From Microcaldota archaeon (GTDB taxonomy: Archaea; Micrarchaeota; Micrarchaeia; Micrarchaeales; CABMGC01), in assembly GCA_021850625.1 (NCBI GenBank), contig JAJZLJ010000032.1:1-46419 (forward strand): DNA of 46,419 nt. The letters are read 5' to 3'. Under the pieces are notes generated by a model. It had not been told where the DNA came from, did not search any database, and worked only from the letters and a program-made list of their open reading frames with translations. A program made the position numbers and the translations under genes. The first letter of the stretch is position 1; every line of letters starts with the position of its first letter. Of this stretch, positions 11,401 through 20,231 are shown piece by piece.

Positions 11401-11643
11401 GTGTACGTCATAACCTGCCCTGTCATGAACATCATATGAACACATACGCCTATATCTGACCAGGATATCTTTTATAGACTTAACCCATATTTGACCAGGA
11501 TGAAGATTTCCACTAGCGTAAGGAGGTCCGTCTAAGAAGTAAAACGCTTTATTACCTTTATTTGCTTCTCTAAGTTTTTTATTTATGTCTTTATCTATCC
11601 AGTAATGAAGGACTTCTTCCTCATTTTTTATAAAATCAAACAT
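8488..11643 (-). CDS. ileS: Isoleucyl-tRNA synthetase
   Basis: FLDGPPYASGNLHPGQIWVKSIKD, MHKSLGNYIS (KMSKS variant), 1051 aa class I editing synthetase architecture. Confidence 0.95.
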   Translation of the reverse strand: MFDFIKNEEEVLHYWIDKDINKKLREANKGNKAFYFLDGPPYASGNLHPGQIWVKSIKDILVRYRRMCSYDVHDRAGYDVHGLPIENKVEKTLGLNSKKEIELKIGIDNFIKYCTEYANSLIPNMTKDFVRFGSSLDFENPYLAYKDSFIERAWNILKTANEKGFLYSGSKPMLYCTHCGTVLAQGTLEIEYSDESDTSLFVEFKVNKKDSKPRIDITDNTYLLIWTTTPWTLPSNISVAVNPKERYVKLRIGEKSLILMKSRLDYILDLIDENAVIESEFFGSELEGIFYINPLEEKIKKQEELRKFHKVLMAQELVSSSEGSGIVHIAPGHGVEDYALGKANSLPIFSTVDLNGKYNSDAGTFFGLSVPLDANIAILEELKRKDLLLATTKIKHSYPHCWRCKEKLLFLVTTQWFLNIQKIKNKLISENKKVAWHPAEGKQWMEDVLSNSPDWSIARQRYWGIPIPIWQCDSCNAIKVIGSKEELISLSVDSSIASNITNLHRPYIDTIKIKCEKCAGESTRVTDVFDVWFDSGIAFKASLSDAEFNNLFPADFILEGKDQLRGWFSTLLKIGVILYGKAPFKNVIIDGMLLAEDGREMHKSLGNYISIDELLKITSADSYRLWCSSHTQWLDIQFKKDEIRESEKKISTIYNMFNLMNEYFLAIEYSASKIKKPNMKNITEVSDKWILSRLSTTMQLVSEALERYDVQTANSLLSDFSLNDLSRLYLKLLKKRIIYGDKKEARAALDLLNYILYNLILMMAPFTPFTSEYLYLKNYKEYAKNSESIFLISWPKTNKKMIDASLENEFSVSNEVITAILNSRERLGIKLRWPLSKATIETTSEELTTSISKFYNLITEYTNIKTLEIKKVESMGREIKPNFSTIGPDFKDKSNVISQAIRSIDSNELISSISKNGTYSLHTTEGVFDINSNHFTIIEKAQKENGVPFKYGLVYVDKEIDKKLREEALIREFERRVQLLRKEMHLKKPDVVDIYFKASKELSDAILSNKEQVLHYINARKMEPSLSNQDSLQSKDFDVDGEILVLQIIKL

Positions 11644-11723
11644 CGTCTCACGTAAAAATATATTACTGTATTATAGATTAATATTATTAAATGTTTTGAG
11701 CTAATATTAATGTGGTTTTTAAG

Positions 11724-12359
11724 ATGAGAAGCGCTGATGCTACAACGATCTTTAGGGTTTTGCTTGTATTCTTTTCTATTTATCTGATAATACTTAAGAT
11801 TAATGCAATTTTAATAATCTTAATCCTTGCAATAGCCTTTCTTCTTGATGGCATAGATGGATATCTTGCAATAAGGGAAGAAAGCAAAGGAGATATAAGT
11901 ATTAAAGAGTACCTTCTTGCAGTAATTGGAAATCCTAAAGATAAAAAAAGAATCAAGGCAATAAAAGAAAGTATTTCAAAAGCACACCCATATGGACCAA
12001 GAATGGATGTTGCTGGAGACAGAGCTGTTGAGTATTCATTATGGGTAGTTTTTATATATCTGAATATTCTTCCATTATTTATACTTCTAATAATCATATT
12101 CAGGCACTCTTTTGTAGATGCAATAATGGGTGCAAAAGGAACGTCCAATAAAATGAAGACCAAGCTTGCAAAGGTAGTTTATTCTTCCAGCATAGGACGA
12201 GGAGGAGTGAATATAGTAAAGTTCGTAACATTTTCTTATTTAATATTGGTTTATGTTTCAGGATATCCAATTATTTATGGCTATATTTTAACAGGAATAC
12301 TTGTTGGTTATATACTATTAAGAGGAATCGCCGAGGTTAATGAAGCTTTTTCAAAATAA
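11724..12359 (+). CDS. CDP-alcohol phosphatidyltransferase-like membrane protein
   Basis: Split motif DGIDGYLA ... GPRMDVAGD; hydrophobic segments; alternative GTG start at 11712. Confidence 0.65.
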   Translation: MRSADATTIFRVLLVFFSIYLIILKINAILIILILAIAFLLDGIDGYLAIREESKGDISIKEYLLAVIGNPKDKKRIKAIKESISKAHPYGPRMDVAGDRAVEYSLWVVFIYLNILPLFILLIIIFRHSFVDAIMGAKGTSNKMKTKLAKVVYSSSIGRGGVNIVKFVTFSYLILVYVSGYPIIYGYILTGILVGYILLRGIAEVNEAFSK

Positions 12360-12369
12360 GTAGATTTTC

Positions 12370-13074
12370 ATGGAAAAACCCAAGATTAGTGTAATAGTTC
12401 CTGCAAAAAATGAAGAACGGTACATAATGAATGTTTTTGAAGGATTAAAAATTCAGAGCTTTAAAGAGTTCGAAATCATAATTGTAGACGGTGGCAGTTC
12501 TGACAAAACAGTAAGTATAGCTAAAAAGTATGGAAAGGTTATAATTGATAAAAGAAAGGGGATAGGAACCGCAAGAAACACAGGGGTAAAGCACGCACAG
12601 GGAGAGATATTGGTATTTTTAGATGCAGATACTAAACCATCTAAAGAGTTGCTAAGAACATATTATAAAGCAATAAATAATGGAGTAGTTGCAGCAACAG
12701 GACCAATACTGCCTCTAGAAAAAACAAACCTTAGAACAAGAATCGGCTTCAAGTTTGTATCTATACTCTTTGTAAGGGTTGCAATAGCTATAGGAATCCC
12801 AACAATAGTTGGTTCTAACTTTGCAGCTGAAAAAAAAGCTTTTGTTAAGATAAATGGCTTTGATGAGAAGTTAATGACTTATGAGGACTGGGATCTTTCA
12901 AAAAGGATTAACAAATTAGGCAAAATAAAATTTATGAACGATGCAGTAGTATATACAAGCATAAGAAGGGTTAAAAAATGGGGCATGTTTGGTTTCTTTT
13001 CTTACCATGTAGGAAATATGATAAGATACAACTTATTAAAAAAGCCAAAGGAATATTACGAAGAAATAAGGTAG
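12370..13074 (+). CDS. Family 2 glycosyltransferase
   Basis: SVIVPAKNEERYIMNVFEGLKIQSFKEFEIIIVDGGSSDKT; FLDADTKP. Confidence 0.9.
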   Translation: MEKPKISVIVPAKNEERYIMNVFEGLKIQSFKEFEIIIVDGGSSDKTVSIAKKYGKVIIDKRKGIGTARNTGVKHAQGEILVFLDADTKPSKELLRTYYKAINNGVVAATGPILPLEKTNLRTRIGFKFVSILFVRVAIAIGIPTIVGSNFAAEKKAFVKINGFDEKLMTYEDWDLSKRINKLGKIKFMNDAVVYTSIRRVKKWGMFGFFSYHVGNMIRYNLLKKPKEYYEEIR

Positions 13075-13161
13075 TAGATATAAATTTTCTAGTTGTTCTC
13101 TAATTATATATGAATTTTTTAGTTGTTATTTAGTTGTTAATTTAGAAATAATAAAATGCAA

Positions 13162-13821
13162 TCACAAGAATGGAATTGATGCTATAGTATTAACAAGAAT
13201 ATGCGCTACTATAGATGGATATAGCGACTTTGTCTTTTTCAAAGCATAACCTGAGAGTATACCAAATATTAGAGCTGCACTAAGAAGAGTTAGAAAAGAT
13301 AATGAATTTATAGAACCGGCATAACCCGAGTGCAACAATGCAAATATAACTGCGCTGGGTATTATGCCTATGCGCTTTACAAAAAGGCCCCTGAAAGTAA
13401 TCTCTTCTATAATTGGGGCTATAACAGATACAAAAATATAAAACCATACAGGAGGAGGTGCCGGAGCATTTTGATAAACTACGGTAGAGTTCCCAGTTAT
13501 ATTGGAATTTGTTACAACACTTAATGAAGAAATAAATAATTCAAATAGTATAATTGTCAAAAATATAGCAATACCCATAAGCAGGTTCTTTGTTGAGATA
13601 CCATTCTTTGATAGAAAAAGCTCCTTTGAAAAGCCAGATCTCATTTTTTTGATAAAGATAAGATACGAAAAAACAGAGAATAAGAATGAAAGTTCTATTG
13701 CAACACTACCTAAAACTTCGGTGTTATTGAAAATGTTTAATATTAAAATATATGATGCAGCAACGTTGGTTATAAAATAGAAAAAAAGAAATAGCCCTAG
13801 AAAGATTATAGTATTAAGCAC
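13162..13821 (-). CDS. CPBP (CAAX/ABI) family intramembrane metalloprotease
   Basis: EEITFRGLFVKR, ALLHSGYAG, SIVAHILVN; GTG start at 13821, frame open further upstream. Confidence 0.85.
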   Translation of the reverse strand: MLNTIIFLGLFLFFYFITNVAASYILILNIFNNTEVLGSVAIELSFLFSVFSYLIFIKKMRSGFSKELFLSKNGISTKNLLMGIAIFLTIILFELFISSLSVVTNSNITGNSTVVYQNAPAPPPVWFYIFVSVIAPIIEEITFRGLFVKRIGIIPSAVIFALLHSGYAGSINSLSFLTLLSAALIFGILSGYALKKTKSLYPSIVAHILVNTIASIPFL

Positions 13822-13978
13822 GTTTTTAAGAGTAAAGATATTTTCTTTAATATTATTATAATTATTACTGGAAGTTATACTTTTTTTTATTTGTTTTTTT
13901 GCTTTCTTTGAATTTGAAACGTTAACTAGAGACTTTCTTTTCTGAGTTTTTTTGCGTTTATTGTTAGACGCTATTTAA

Positions 13979-14128
13979 TCACTTTTTGAGTTCGGTATAA
14001 TGACACTTGCCGCAAGCGTACCTGTTTTGGTGTACAGCCATTCTTACTCCGCATTTAGGGCAGAACTTCTCTGCAGGCTTATACGCAACTCTTTTTTTCT
14101 TTGATGCTTTTTCTGTTTTTTCTGCCAT
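13979..14128 (-). CDS. rps27ae: 30S ribosomal protein S27ae
   Basis: Not in the ORF track; translated by eye: [49 protein letters not shown] (49 aa); CPKCG..CGKCHY zinc motif; adjacent to S24e. Confidence 0.92.
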   Translation of the reverse strand: MAEKTEKASKKKRVAYKPAEKFCPKCGVRMAVHQNRYACGKCHYTELKK

Positions 14129-14158
14129 AATATCATCTTAAATTAAAGATTAATTAAC

Positions 14159-14491
14159 TTATTTTTTAGTTTCTTCTTTTTTATTTTCTGCTGGAGCCTT
14201 TTGTTCTTTTGATTCAGAGCCGCTCTTCTTTTCTGCTCTTTCAAATCTTTTCATGTCTTCTACCTTATTATAACTATTAACCACTATTACGCTTTCTTGA
14301 ACTCCATACTGCTGATTTATACCTACTATTACAGTTGCTTCAGGTTTTAAGCTGAGCATCTTGCATATCTCCTGTTTTATCTCCTCTCTTCCAGGAGTCT
14401 TTCCTTTATAATATGCGGTAAAGGATAGTTCCTTCCTTTTAAGAAGCTTGTTTTCTATTTGATTATTCAATTTTATCTCTAAATTTTCCAT
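14159..14491 (-). CDS. rps24e: 30S ribosomal protein S24e
   Basis: NKLLKRKELSFTAYYKGKTPGREEIKQEICKML, GINQQYGVQESVIVVNSYN; neighbour of S27ae as in many archaea. Confidence 0.9.
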   Translation of the reverse strand: MENLEIKLNNQIENKLLKRKELSFTAYYKGKTPGREEIKQEICKMLSLKPEATVIVGINQQYGVQESVIVVNSYNKVEDMKRFERAEKKSGSESKEQKAPAENKKEETKK

Positions 14492-14896
14492 TTACACACT
14501 CCCTGTTATTCTTGATATCGCTCTCTTTTCTCCATACTCCATTACTTCAACCTCAGAACCTGGCTTTATGCCATTTGACATATCTTCTGGTATTTGGATC
14601 TCATATGTTTCGTAAGTTTCAAGATTCATTAATTGAGCAGTATTGCCAGATATTGAAACTACCTGCGCCTTTTTCTTGCTTATAATTGGTATCTCAGCAT
14701 CTCCGCTGCTTGGTTTTAAAAGAGTTTTTTTGCTACCGTCAAATATACCTATTCCGGTTACTCGCATCTTAGCGGCTCCGTGTTTTCCAGGAGCAGATGT
14801 CTCTACATCGACCACCCTACATGGAACGCCGTCTATTAGCATAAACTTTCCTGGCTTAATATCTTTCATTGAAGCGTATGTTATTTCTTCGCTCAT
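14492..14896 (-). CDS. eif5a: Translation initiation factor aIF5A
   Basis: PCRVVDVETSAPGKHGAAKMRV hypusination-loop context; C-terminal OB fold; ATG at 14896. Confidence 0.95.
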   Translation of the reverse strand: MSEEITYASMKDIKPGKFMLIDGVPCRVVDVETSAPGKHGAAKMRVTGIGIFDGSKKTLLKPSSGDAEIPIISKKKAQVVSISGNTAQLMNLETYETYEIQIPEDMSNGIKPGSEVEVMEYGEKRAISRITGSV

Positions 14897-15067
14897 TTTA
14901 TCACTGTACAAATTTTAATATTAATTTAAACATTAAAGTAATTAGCTTTGCGTTTAATTTTAACAAATACAGTAATAATTAAATACAAAAATATTTAAAC
15001 CCTCTTAAATACCACACCATAAAAGGATATTATAAAGGTAACAATGTTATTTTTATGAATTTTGAGC

Positions 15068-17017
15068 TTACTCTTTGCTTTCAGAACTCCAGTCTAATTT
15101 TTCATTAGTACCAAGGTCCTCTTTTTCAGAGCTATAATACTTTGGAGTTTTTGATATATTTATTGGTGCGTCATCATCCAAGCTGCTCTCTTTCATCTGG
15201 CCTTTTTTAGAGTCAGAAGTATTAGACCAATAATCATTATTTTTTGCAGTTGGTGTTGATGGTGCAGTGGTTTTTGAGCCTGAATCTGAGTTATTTGAAC
15301 CTGTATTGTTATTGTTTTTAGAACCGTACATAAAATCATAGTCCTCAGATCTTCTCTTATAAATAGTATATACCAGTGCTATAGCAATTATACCTATTAT
15401 TATGCCTAAATACAAAGGAGGTATAGGTATAGATATATTAAATAATGAAAACTGACCTGATGTAGGTTTTTTTGGAGATACCAAGATAGATATGTTTCTT
15501 GAACACTGTTCAGGTATTGAAGTAAGATCGCAAACGTTAACTGAGTAATTCCCAGCTAACATATAACGAGTATTAAATGAGACATTTCCTATTCCTGTTG
15601 CTATTATATTTCCATTAACTTGCATTGCCAACTTATCGGTAGGATAATTAGAGTAAGCAGAAATTATGTGTGATGCGCCAGATGATTGATTTAAATAAGT
15701 GTCAGAAGAGTTATCAAAGTATATACTTAATGAAGGTATTCCACCTGAAGGACTGGTTACATTTTGTACAGTTGGTTTTTGGTATGGTACTACAGTTTTT
15801 ATCTGGGAACCACAAATTGAAAGCGTTGAGTATAAAGGATTGGTACCATAAATGCCAAGTAATTTTAAATAATATGAATAATTTGTAGCTGTGCCCAAAA
15901 ATTCTGTCTGATTTTTACCTAAATAATATGATGTTCCATCAACACTTATCTGTGCACCGTTGTTTGTTAGTAGTGTTTCAGAAATTAAGAAACTATTTCC
16001 GTATATAGTATTAGTAGTAGAGTAACCTTGAGATATATTTATTATATTACAAATAGGATTTATAAGTTGTTTATAAGGAAGTATATCTGTCCCTGATAAT
16101 GATTGTGATTGATTTATAACAGTAATATAGATTAGATTAGATTTTGCAAAATTGACTGATGATGCCTTTTGGTCATATGCAATAACATAATACTCAAAAT
16201 GACCAGGAGTAAACATTGAATTGAGTTGTAAGGTATTTGAGGTAGCGCCCGTTACTATTATACCTGTTCCTGACGTATAATTGTACCATTTATATGTAAA
16301 GTTGCCAGAGCCTCCAGATGCTACTGCAGATAACATTTCAGGATAACCAGGATATATAGAAACAGTATATGGATATGCAGTAACTGATATTGGAGAACCA
16401 ACTATAGTTAAAGATGACACTGAAGATGAAACACGCCCATTAGAATCTATTACAGTTGCTTGTACGCTTCCATTTTCAGCTGCAATTAAATTACAGTACG
16501 AATTTCTGCAGTTAAGGGTTGTTTGATTACCATTAGTAGATATAAAGTTCCAATCATATGTGTAAGGTGGCGTTCCACTGGTCGTAGAAACTGTAAAAGT
16601 TATGTTTTGTCCAAAATCAGCAGTTTCGTAGTTTGGAGATATATAACTAGTAAAGAAGGTTGGATTTTCTATATATACGTAATTTGTTACATATGCAAAA
16701 TTATTGTATTGATCTATTACCTTCAAGGTTATGTTATCATAACCTAATGTACTTTGGTTGCCTTCTAATGTAAATAAATTTGAATTTCTCCCTACTGGTT
16801 CCCCATTTAAAGACCATTCATATGTGTACGGAGCATTCCCACCAGAAACCATTGCAGATACAGTTTCATTTGCACCTATAGACAATACAGATTGAGGAAA
16901 ACTTAATGAAGCGGATAAACCTTGAAATAATTTAAATGATGATGCACCGGAATATGATAAAAATAACAGCATCATAAATGACGTATATACAAATATTTGC
17001 TTGTTTTTAAAGTTCAT
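15068..17017 (-). CDS. Surface protein with tandem Ig/PKD-like domains and C-terminal TM
   Basis: Signal-like N-terminus; repeats GGNAPYTYEW, SGTPPYTYDW, SGGSGNFTYKW; C-terminal TM plus Ser/Asn/Lys-rich tail. Confidence 0.8.
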   Translation of the reverse strand: MNFKNKQIFVYTSFMMLLFLSYSGASSFKLFQGLSASLSFPQSVLSIGANETVSAMVSGGNAPYTYEWSLNGEPVGRNSNLFTLEGNQSTLGYDNITLKVIDQYNNFAYVTNYVYIENPTFFTSYISPNYETADFGQNITFTVSTTSGTPPYTYDWNFISTNGNQTTLNCRNSYCNLIAAENGSVQATVIDSNGRVSSSVSSLTIVGSPISVTAYPYTVSIYPGYPEMLSAVASGGSGNFTYKWYNYTSGTGIIVTGATSNTLQLNSMFTPGHFEYYVIAYDQKASSVNFAKSNLIYITVINQSQSLSGTDILPYKQLINPICNIINISQGYSTTNTIYGNSFLISETLLTNNGAQISVDGTSYYLGKNQTEFLGTATNYSYYLKLLGIYGTNPLYSTLSICGSQIKTVVPYQKPTVQNVTSPSGGIPSLSIYFDNSSDTYLNQSSGASHIISAYSNYPTDKLAMQVNGNIIATGIGNVSFNTRYMLAGNYSVNVCDLTSIPEQCSRNISILVSPKKPTSGQFSLFNISIPIPPLYLGIIIGIIAIALVYTIYKRRSEDYDFMYGSKNNNNTGSNNSDSGSKTTAPSTPTAKNNDYWSNTSDSKKGQMKESSLDDDAPINISKTPKYYSSEKEDLGTNEKLDWSSESKE

Positions 17018-17187
17018 TTTTCCACCGTAAATGAAGTATTAAAATCCTCAAGTACAATGTAAAATTTGAATTTTTTGATATAAATACCTTTGTAATCACA
17101 TCCCATATAATAGAGGTAAAGTATAAAGAATAATAACCACAGTAAGAATAAGAATATATTAAATATTAAAATCATTTTGGTATTCTG

Positions 17188-17832
17188 ATGTCAAAGCTGT
17201 TCGTAAAGAAAAGCATGATAAGAAGCAGTATAGACGAGTTTGATAGAATAACTATGAATCCTAATTTTTCCCCTGATGAGAAATTTAATAGATTGAACCA
17301 TTCTGTTCAAAGCAATATATATTTAGCAAGGCACGTGGTTGATGTAGCCCATAAATTAATCAAAATTAGGAGTATAGAAAATCTACAGACACTAATTCAC
17401 GTAGCTATGTATGATAAGGTAGCTGCACAGAATGCTTCGGAAAATAAGCTTATTCTTAGAATTGAAGATGCCACTTGGTCTTCTGTTGCCCATGCTATTG
17501 CAGAGTATAGATGTAATGAATTCACAGTAAGAAAGATGATTAGAAATGAAGACATAGCTTCTCTTTCAGATATTAATGGGAACTCAGTAGCCCATATTGC
17601 CGCATGTAATGGTAATATAGCTATGGAACTATTAAGGGATAAACCACTTATAATATACTATGAAAATAAAAAGGGTATTAGCGTACTTGAAACTGCTCAA
17701 AGAGCATTAAGGTATCAACATATATTAGATGAAGACTTAGATATCATGAGAAGCTATGGAAGTAATGTTATGAGACTACAGCTAATTAGAGAACGACTTA
17801 AGTATGTAGCGTTAAAGGAGATATTAAGGTAA
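17188..17832 (+). CDS. Ankyrin-repeat-like protein
   Basis: DINGNSVAHIAACNGNIAMELLRDKP..YYENKKGISVLETA resembles degenerate ankyrin repeats. Confidence 0.55.
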   Translation: MSKLFVKKSMIRSSIDEFDRITMNPNFSPDEKFNRLNHSVQSNIYLARHVVDVAHKLIKIRSIENLQTLIHVAMYDKVAAQNASENKLILRIEDATWSSVAHAIAEYRCNEFTVRKMIRNEDIASLSDINGNSVAHIAACNGNIAMELLRDKPLIIYYENKKGISVLETAQRALRYQHILDEDLDIMRSYGSNVMRLQLIRERLKYVALKEILR

Positions 17833-17845
17833 CATCATAATTAAT

Positions 17846-18973
17846 CTAATACTTTAACGATATTTGTATAAGCTTATGAATGTCTACTATAGTACCTGAA
17901 TCACATAGGCTTTTTACCTCTTTTAATACTTTTTCTAATTTAATGTCATCTATAATTACATTATTTTCTAATAATACTAGTTTTATAGCATGTTTACCAG
18001 AATGTTTACCTATTATAAAAGATCTTTCTCTGCCGAAATTTCTAGGATGTACTGGTTCGTATGTTAACGGATTATTTATAATTCCATGAGTATGTATTCC
18101 AGATTCATGAGAAAACGAATTCTTACCAACTATTGCTTTGTTAGGCTGTATCTTCATACCGTATGTTTGTGATACAGATTCAGAAATCTCATATATTTTT
18201 TCTGTTTTAACTGAGGTGTAGTAACGATTTGATGGTTCTAGAAAACCTAATATACCAACAATCTCTTCAAGGGCTGCATTTCCTGAGCGTTCTCCAACAC
18301 CGTTTATTGTTACATGCGCACATGAAGCTCCAGACTCTATTGCAGCAAGAGTATTAGAAATCGCTAAGCCAAAATCATTATGGCAATGCACACTTATAGG
18401 AAGAGCTACAACACCATATATTGTTTTTATTAGCTTAGAGATTGAGTCTGGTGTAGATATGCCAACAGTATCAGGTACATTTATCCTATCGGCTCCGGCA
18501 GTTTTTGCAGCAAGATATGCTTTAGTGAGGTATGATATTTCAGTTCTTGTAGCATCTTCTGCTGAAAACTCAACAGATAATCCTAATTTTTTAGCATATG
18601 AAACCGAAGTACTTATACGACTTAATGCCTCTTCCCTGCTGATTTTAAGTTTATTTTTTAGGTGTAGATCAGATGTAGCTATAAATATATGTACCGTTTC
18701 TACTCCACACTCTTTTACAGCTACTATGTCTTCCTTATTTGCACGGGCAAGAGCGCATAACTCAGCTTTTATTCCTAGACTAGTTATTTTTTTAATAGCT
18801 TGAGTTTCCCCTTCAGAAACCTTAGGGAACCCCACTTCGATTGTATCTACACCTATTGCATCTATTTTTTTTGCTATCTCTATCTTTGCATTAGGAGTTA
18901 ATGAAACTCCTGGACTTTGCTCTCCATCTCTTAGTGTAGTATCAAAAATCCTTATTTTTCTTCTTTGTTCCAT
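17846..18973 (-). CDS. Isopropylmalate/citramalate/homocitrate synthase family protein (HMGL-like)
   Basis: RIFDTTLRDGEQSPGVSLTPNAKIEIAKKID; HCHNDFGLA; NGVGERSGNAALEEIV; 375 aa, lacks LeuA regulatory domain. Confidence 0.88.
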   Translation of the reverse strand: MEQRRKIRIFDTTLRDGEQSPGVSLTPNAKIEIAKKIDAIGVDTIEVGFPKVSEGETQAIKKITSLGIKAELCALARANKEDIVAVKECGVETVHIFIATSDLHLKNKLKISREEALSRISTSVSYAKKLGLSVEFSAEDATRTEISYLTKAYLAAKTAGADRINVPDTVGISTPDSISKLIKTIYGVVALPISVHCHNDFGLAISNTLAAIESGASCAHVTINGVGERSGNAALEEIVGILGFLEPSNRYYTSVKTEKIYEISESVSQTYGMKIQPNKAIVGKNSFSHESGIHTHGIINNPLTYEPVHPRNFGRERSFIIGKHSGKHAIKLVLLENNVIIDDIKLEKVLKEVKSLCDSGTIVDIHKLIQISLKY

Positions 18974-19298
18974 ATTTTCACCATATTAGTAGTAAAAGAT
19001 AAATCTTTGTTAAAAAATAAATAAAGTGCCGAAGCTAAAGTGTTTTTGTTTGTTAAAAATAAGAATAAATAAGAATATCTTTTAATAGATTTACAAGGGT
19101 AGGTACCCCTCTTTTATGCTGCAATCTAAAGCTATAGGGGATGATAACTTAATTTTAGTTGAAAGTATGTTTTGCATAAGAATAATTTAAAATAAATGAT
19201 TATAAATCTTTTGTACGAAATTTGTAAATTTAAGATAGCAAAGCCATATCAAACGAAAGAAGTAAATAATTAACAGGAATATATATTATGTTGATTTT

Positions 19299-19457
19299 AT
19301 GCCAATAAAAATAAGTGAGTTTAAAGGACACCCAATAGTAAGTCTGCTTAAGGATGAGAATGATGCTAGACCATTTACGTTTGGCCTTACAAAAGCAAGA
19401 CTGATTATTGAAAACATAGATGCGATTAAAGAGTTTGTAGAAAAAAATACAAAGTAA
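19299..19457 (+). CDS. Small 52-aa protein of unknown function
   Basis: Not in track; MPIKISEFKGHPIVSLLKDENDARPFTFGLTKARLIIENIDAIKEFVEKNTK; protein-like composition, upstream AT-rich region. Confidence 0.6.
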   Translation: MPIKISEFKGHPIVSLLKDENDARPFTFGLTKARLIIENIDAIKEFVEKNTK

Positions 19458-19526
19458 GCACAGTATTTTTAGCATATACGTACTCAGAGTAAAGAGTATT
19501 ACAAATTATAAGTTTTTTACTTAAAA

Positions 19527-19949
19527 TTATTGATATTTTTTTAGTACTGCCATGCGCTCTTCAAATTCCTTTTTAGATATATCACCGTTAGCATACCTTC
19601 TTTTGAGTATAGAGATTTCATCTGACCCAAAATTATGCCTGCGGCGCCTGCCCATATTAGGATATGAACAGCTAAAGAACCAGCTAATACACCAATAAAT
19701 CACAAATATGAATATTATGAAGCCAAATAAATTCCAGAAAAAGCTCCAGCTAATTGAAAAAATATTTGAAAAATTTGAAGAACTATAAAATATCAAAATA
19801 AATATAACTATACCCAAAAATATTGGAAGTATTGGAGGAATATAGAAATTTTTTCTTTTTGAACAACTACAATTGCAATTAACTCCGCATTTACAGTCAT
19901 CACTACAGTCACATTTGTCTTTTTTCTCGTTTGGCATGTTGTTCATCAT
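19527..19949 (-). CDS. Cys-rich N-terminus, two TM segments and SHOCT-like C-terminus
   Basis: CDCSDDCKCGVNCNCSCSK; C-terminal EISILKRRYANGDISKKEFEERMAVLKK resembles SHOCT. Confidence 0.7.
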   Translation of the reverse strand: MMNNMPNEKKDKCDCSDDCKCGVNCNCSCSKRKNFYIPPILPIFLGIVIFILIFYSSSNFSNIFSISWSFFWNLFGFIIFIFVIYWCISWFFSCSYPNMGRRRRHNFGSDEISILKRRYANGDISKKEFEERMAVLKKYQ

Positions 19950-20053
19950 TAATACTTAACAATGGAGATTTAATAAGGGTATAGGTAAATTAACAAATAG
20001 TAGGATTTTGAAATTGTTGATAAACAATTTTTCCATTTTTCCTTTTCCATTAT

Positions 20054-20174
20054 GACAAGAGATTCATCTTATTTGTCTAAGATTTAGTTTGCCGTCAATA
20101 TGTAGAGTATTATGCGCGTATGTTAATTTTTTTGTTGTGAATCTTGTCGTGATGGTCTTATTTTGGGATAAGAC
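20054..20174 (+). ncRNA. Candidate structured RNA/regulatory region
   Basis: GACAAG-(AG)-ATTCA pairs with TGAATCTTGTC (20138-20148); hairpins ATCTTA/TAAGAT (20066-20083) and GTCTTAT/ATAAGAC (20155-20174). Confidence 0.3.
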
Positions 20175-20231
20175 AAAAAGAGTTCAGAAACATAGTAATT
20201 TATATCAGAAATTAAAATACTTATTGATAGC

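Noticed and set aside
13081-13150. Short direct repeats TAGTTGTT (three copies) after the glycosyltransferase
   Set aside because: Too short and AT-rich; likely chance or terminator-proximal slippage
19080-19180. Weak hairpin CCCCT...AGGGG and a 24-aa ORF in the 19 kb spacer
   Set aside because: Only 5 bp with a 25-nt loop; ORF too short to support
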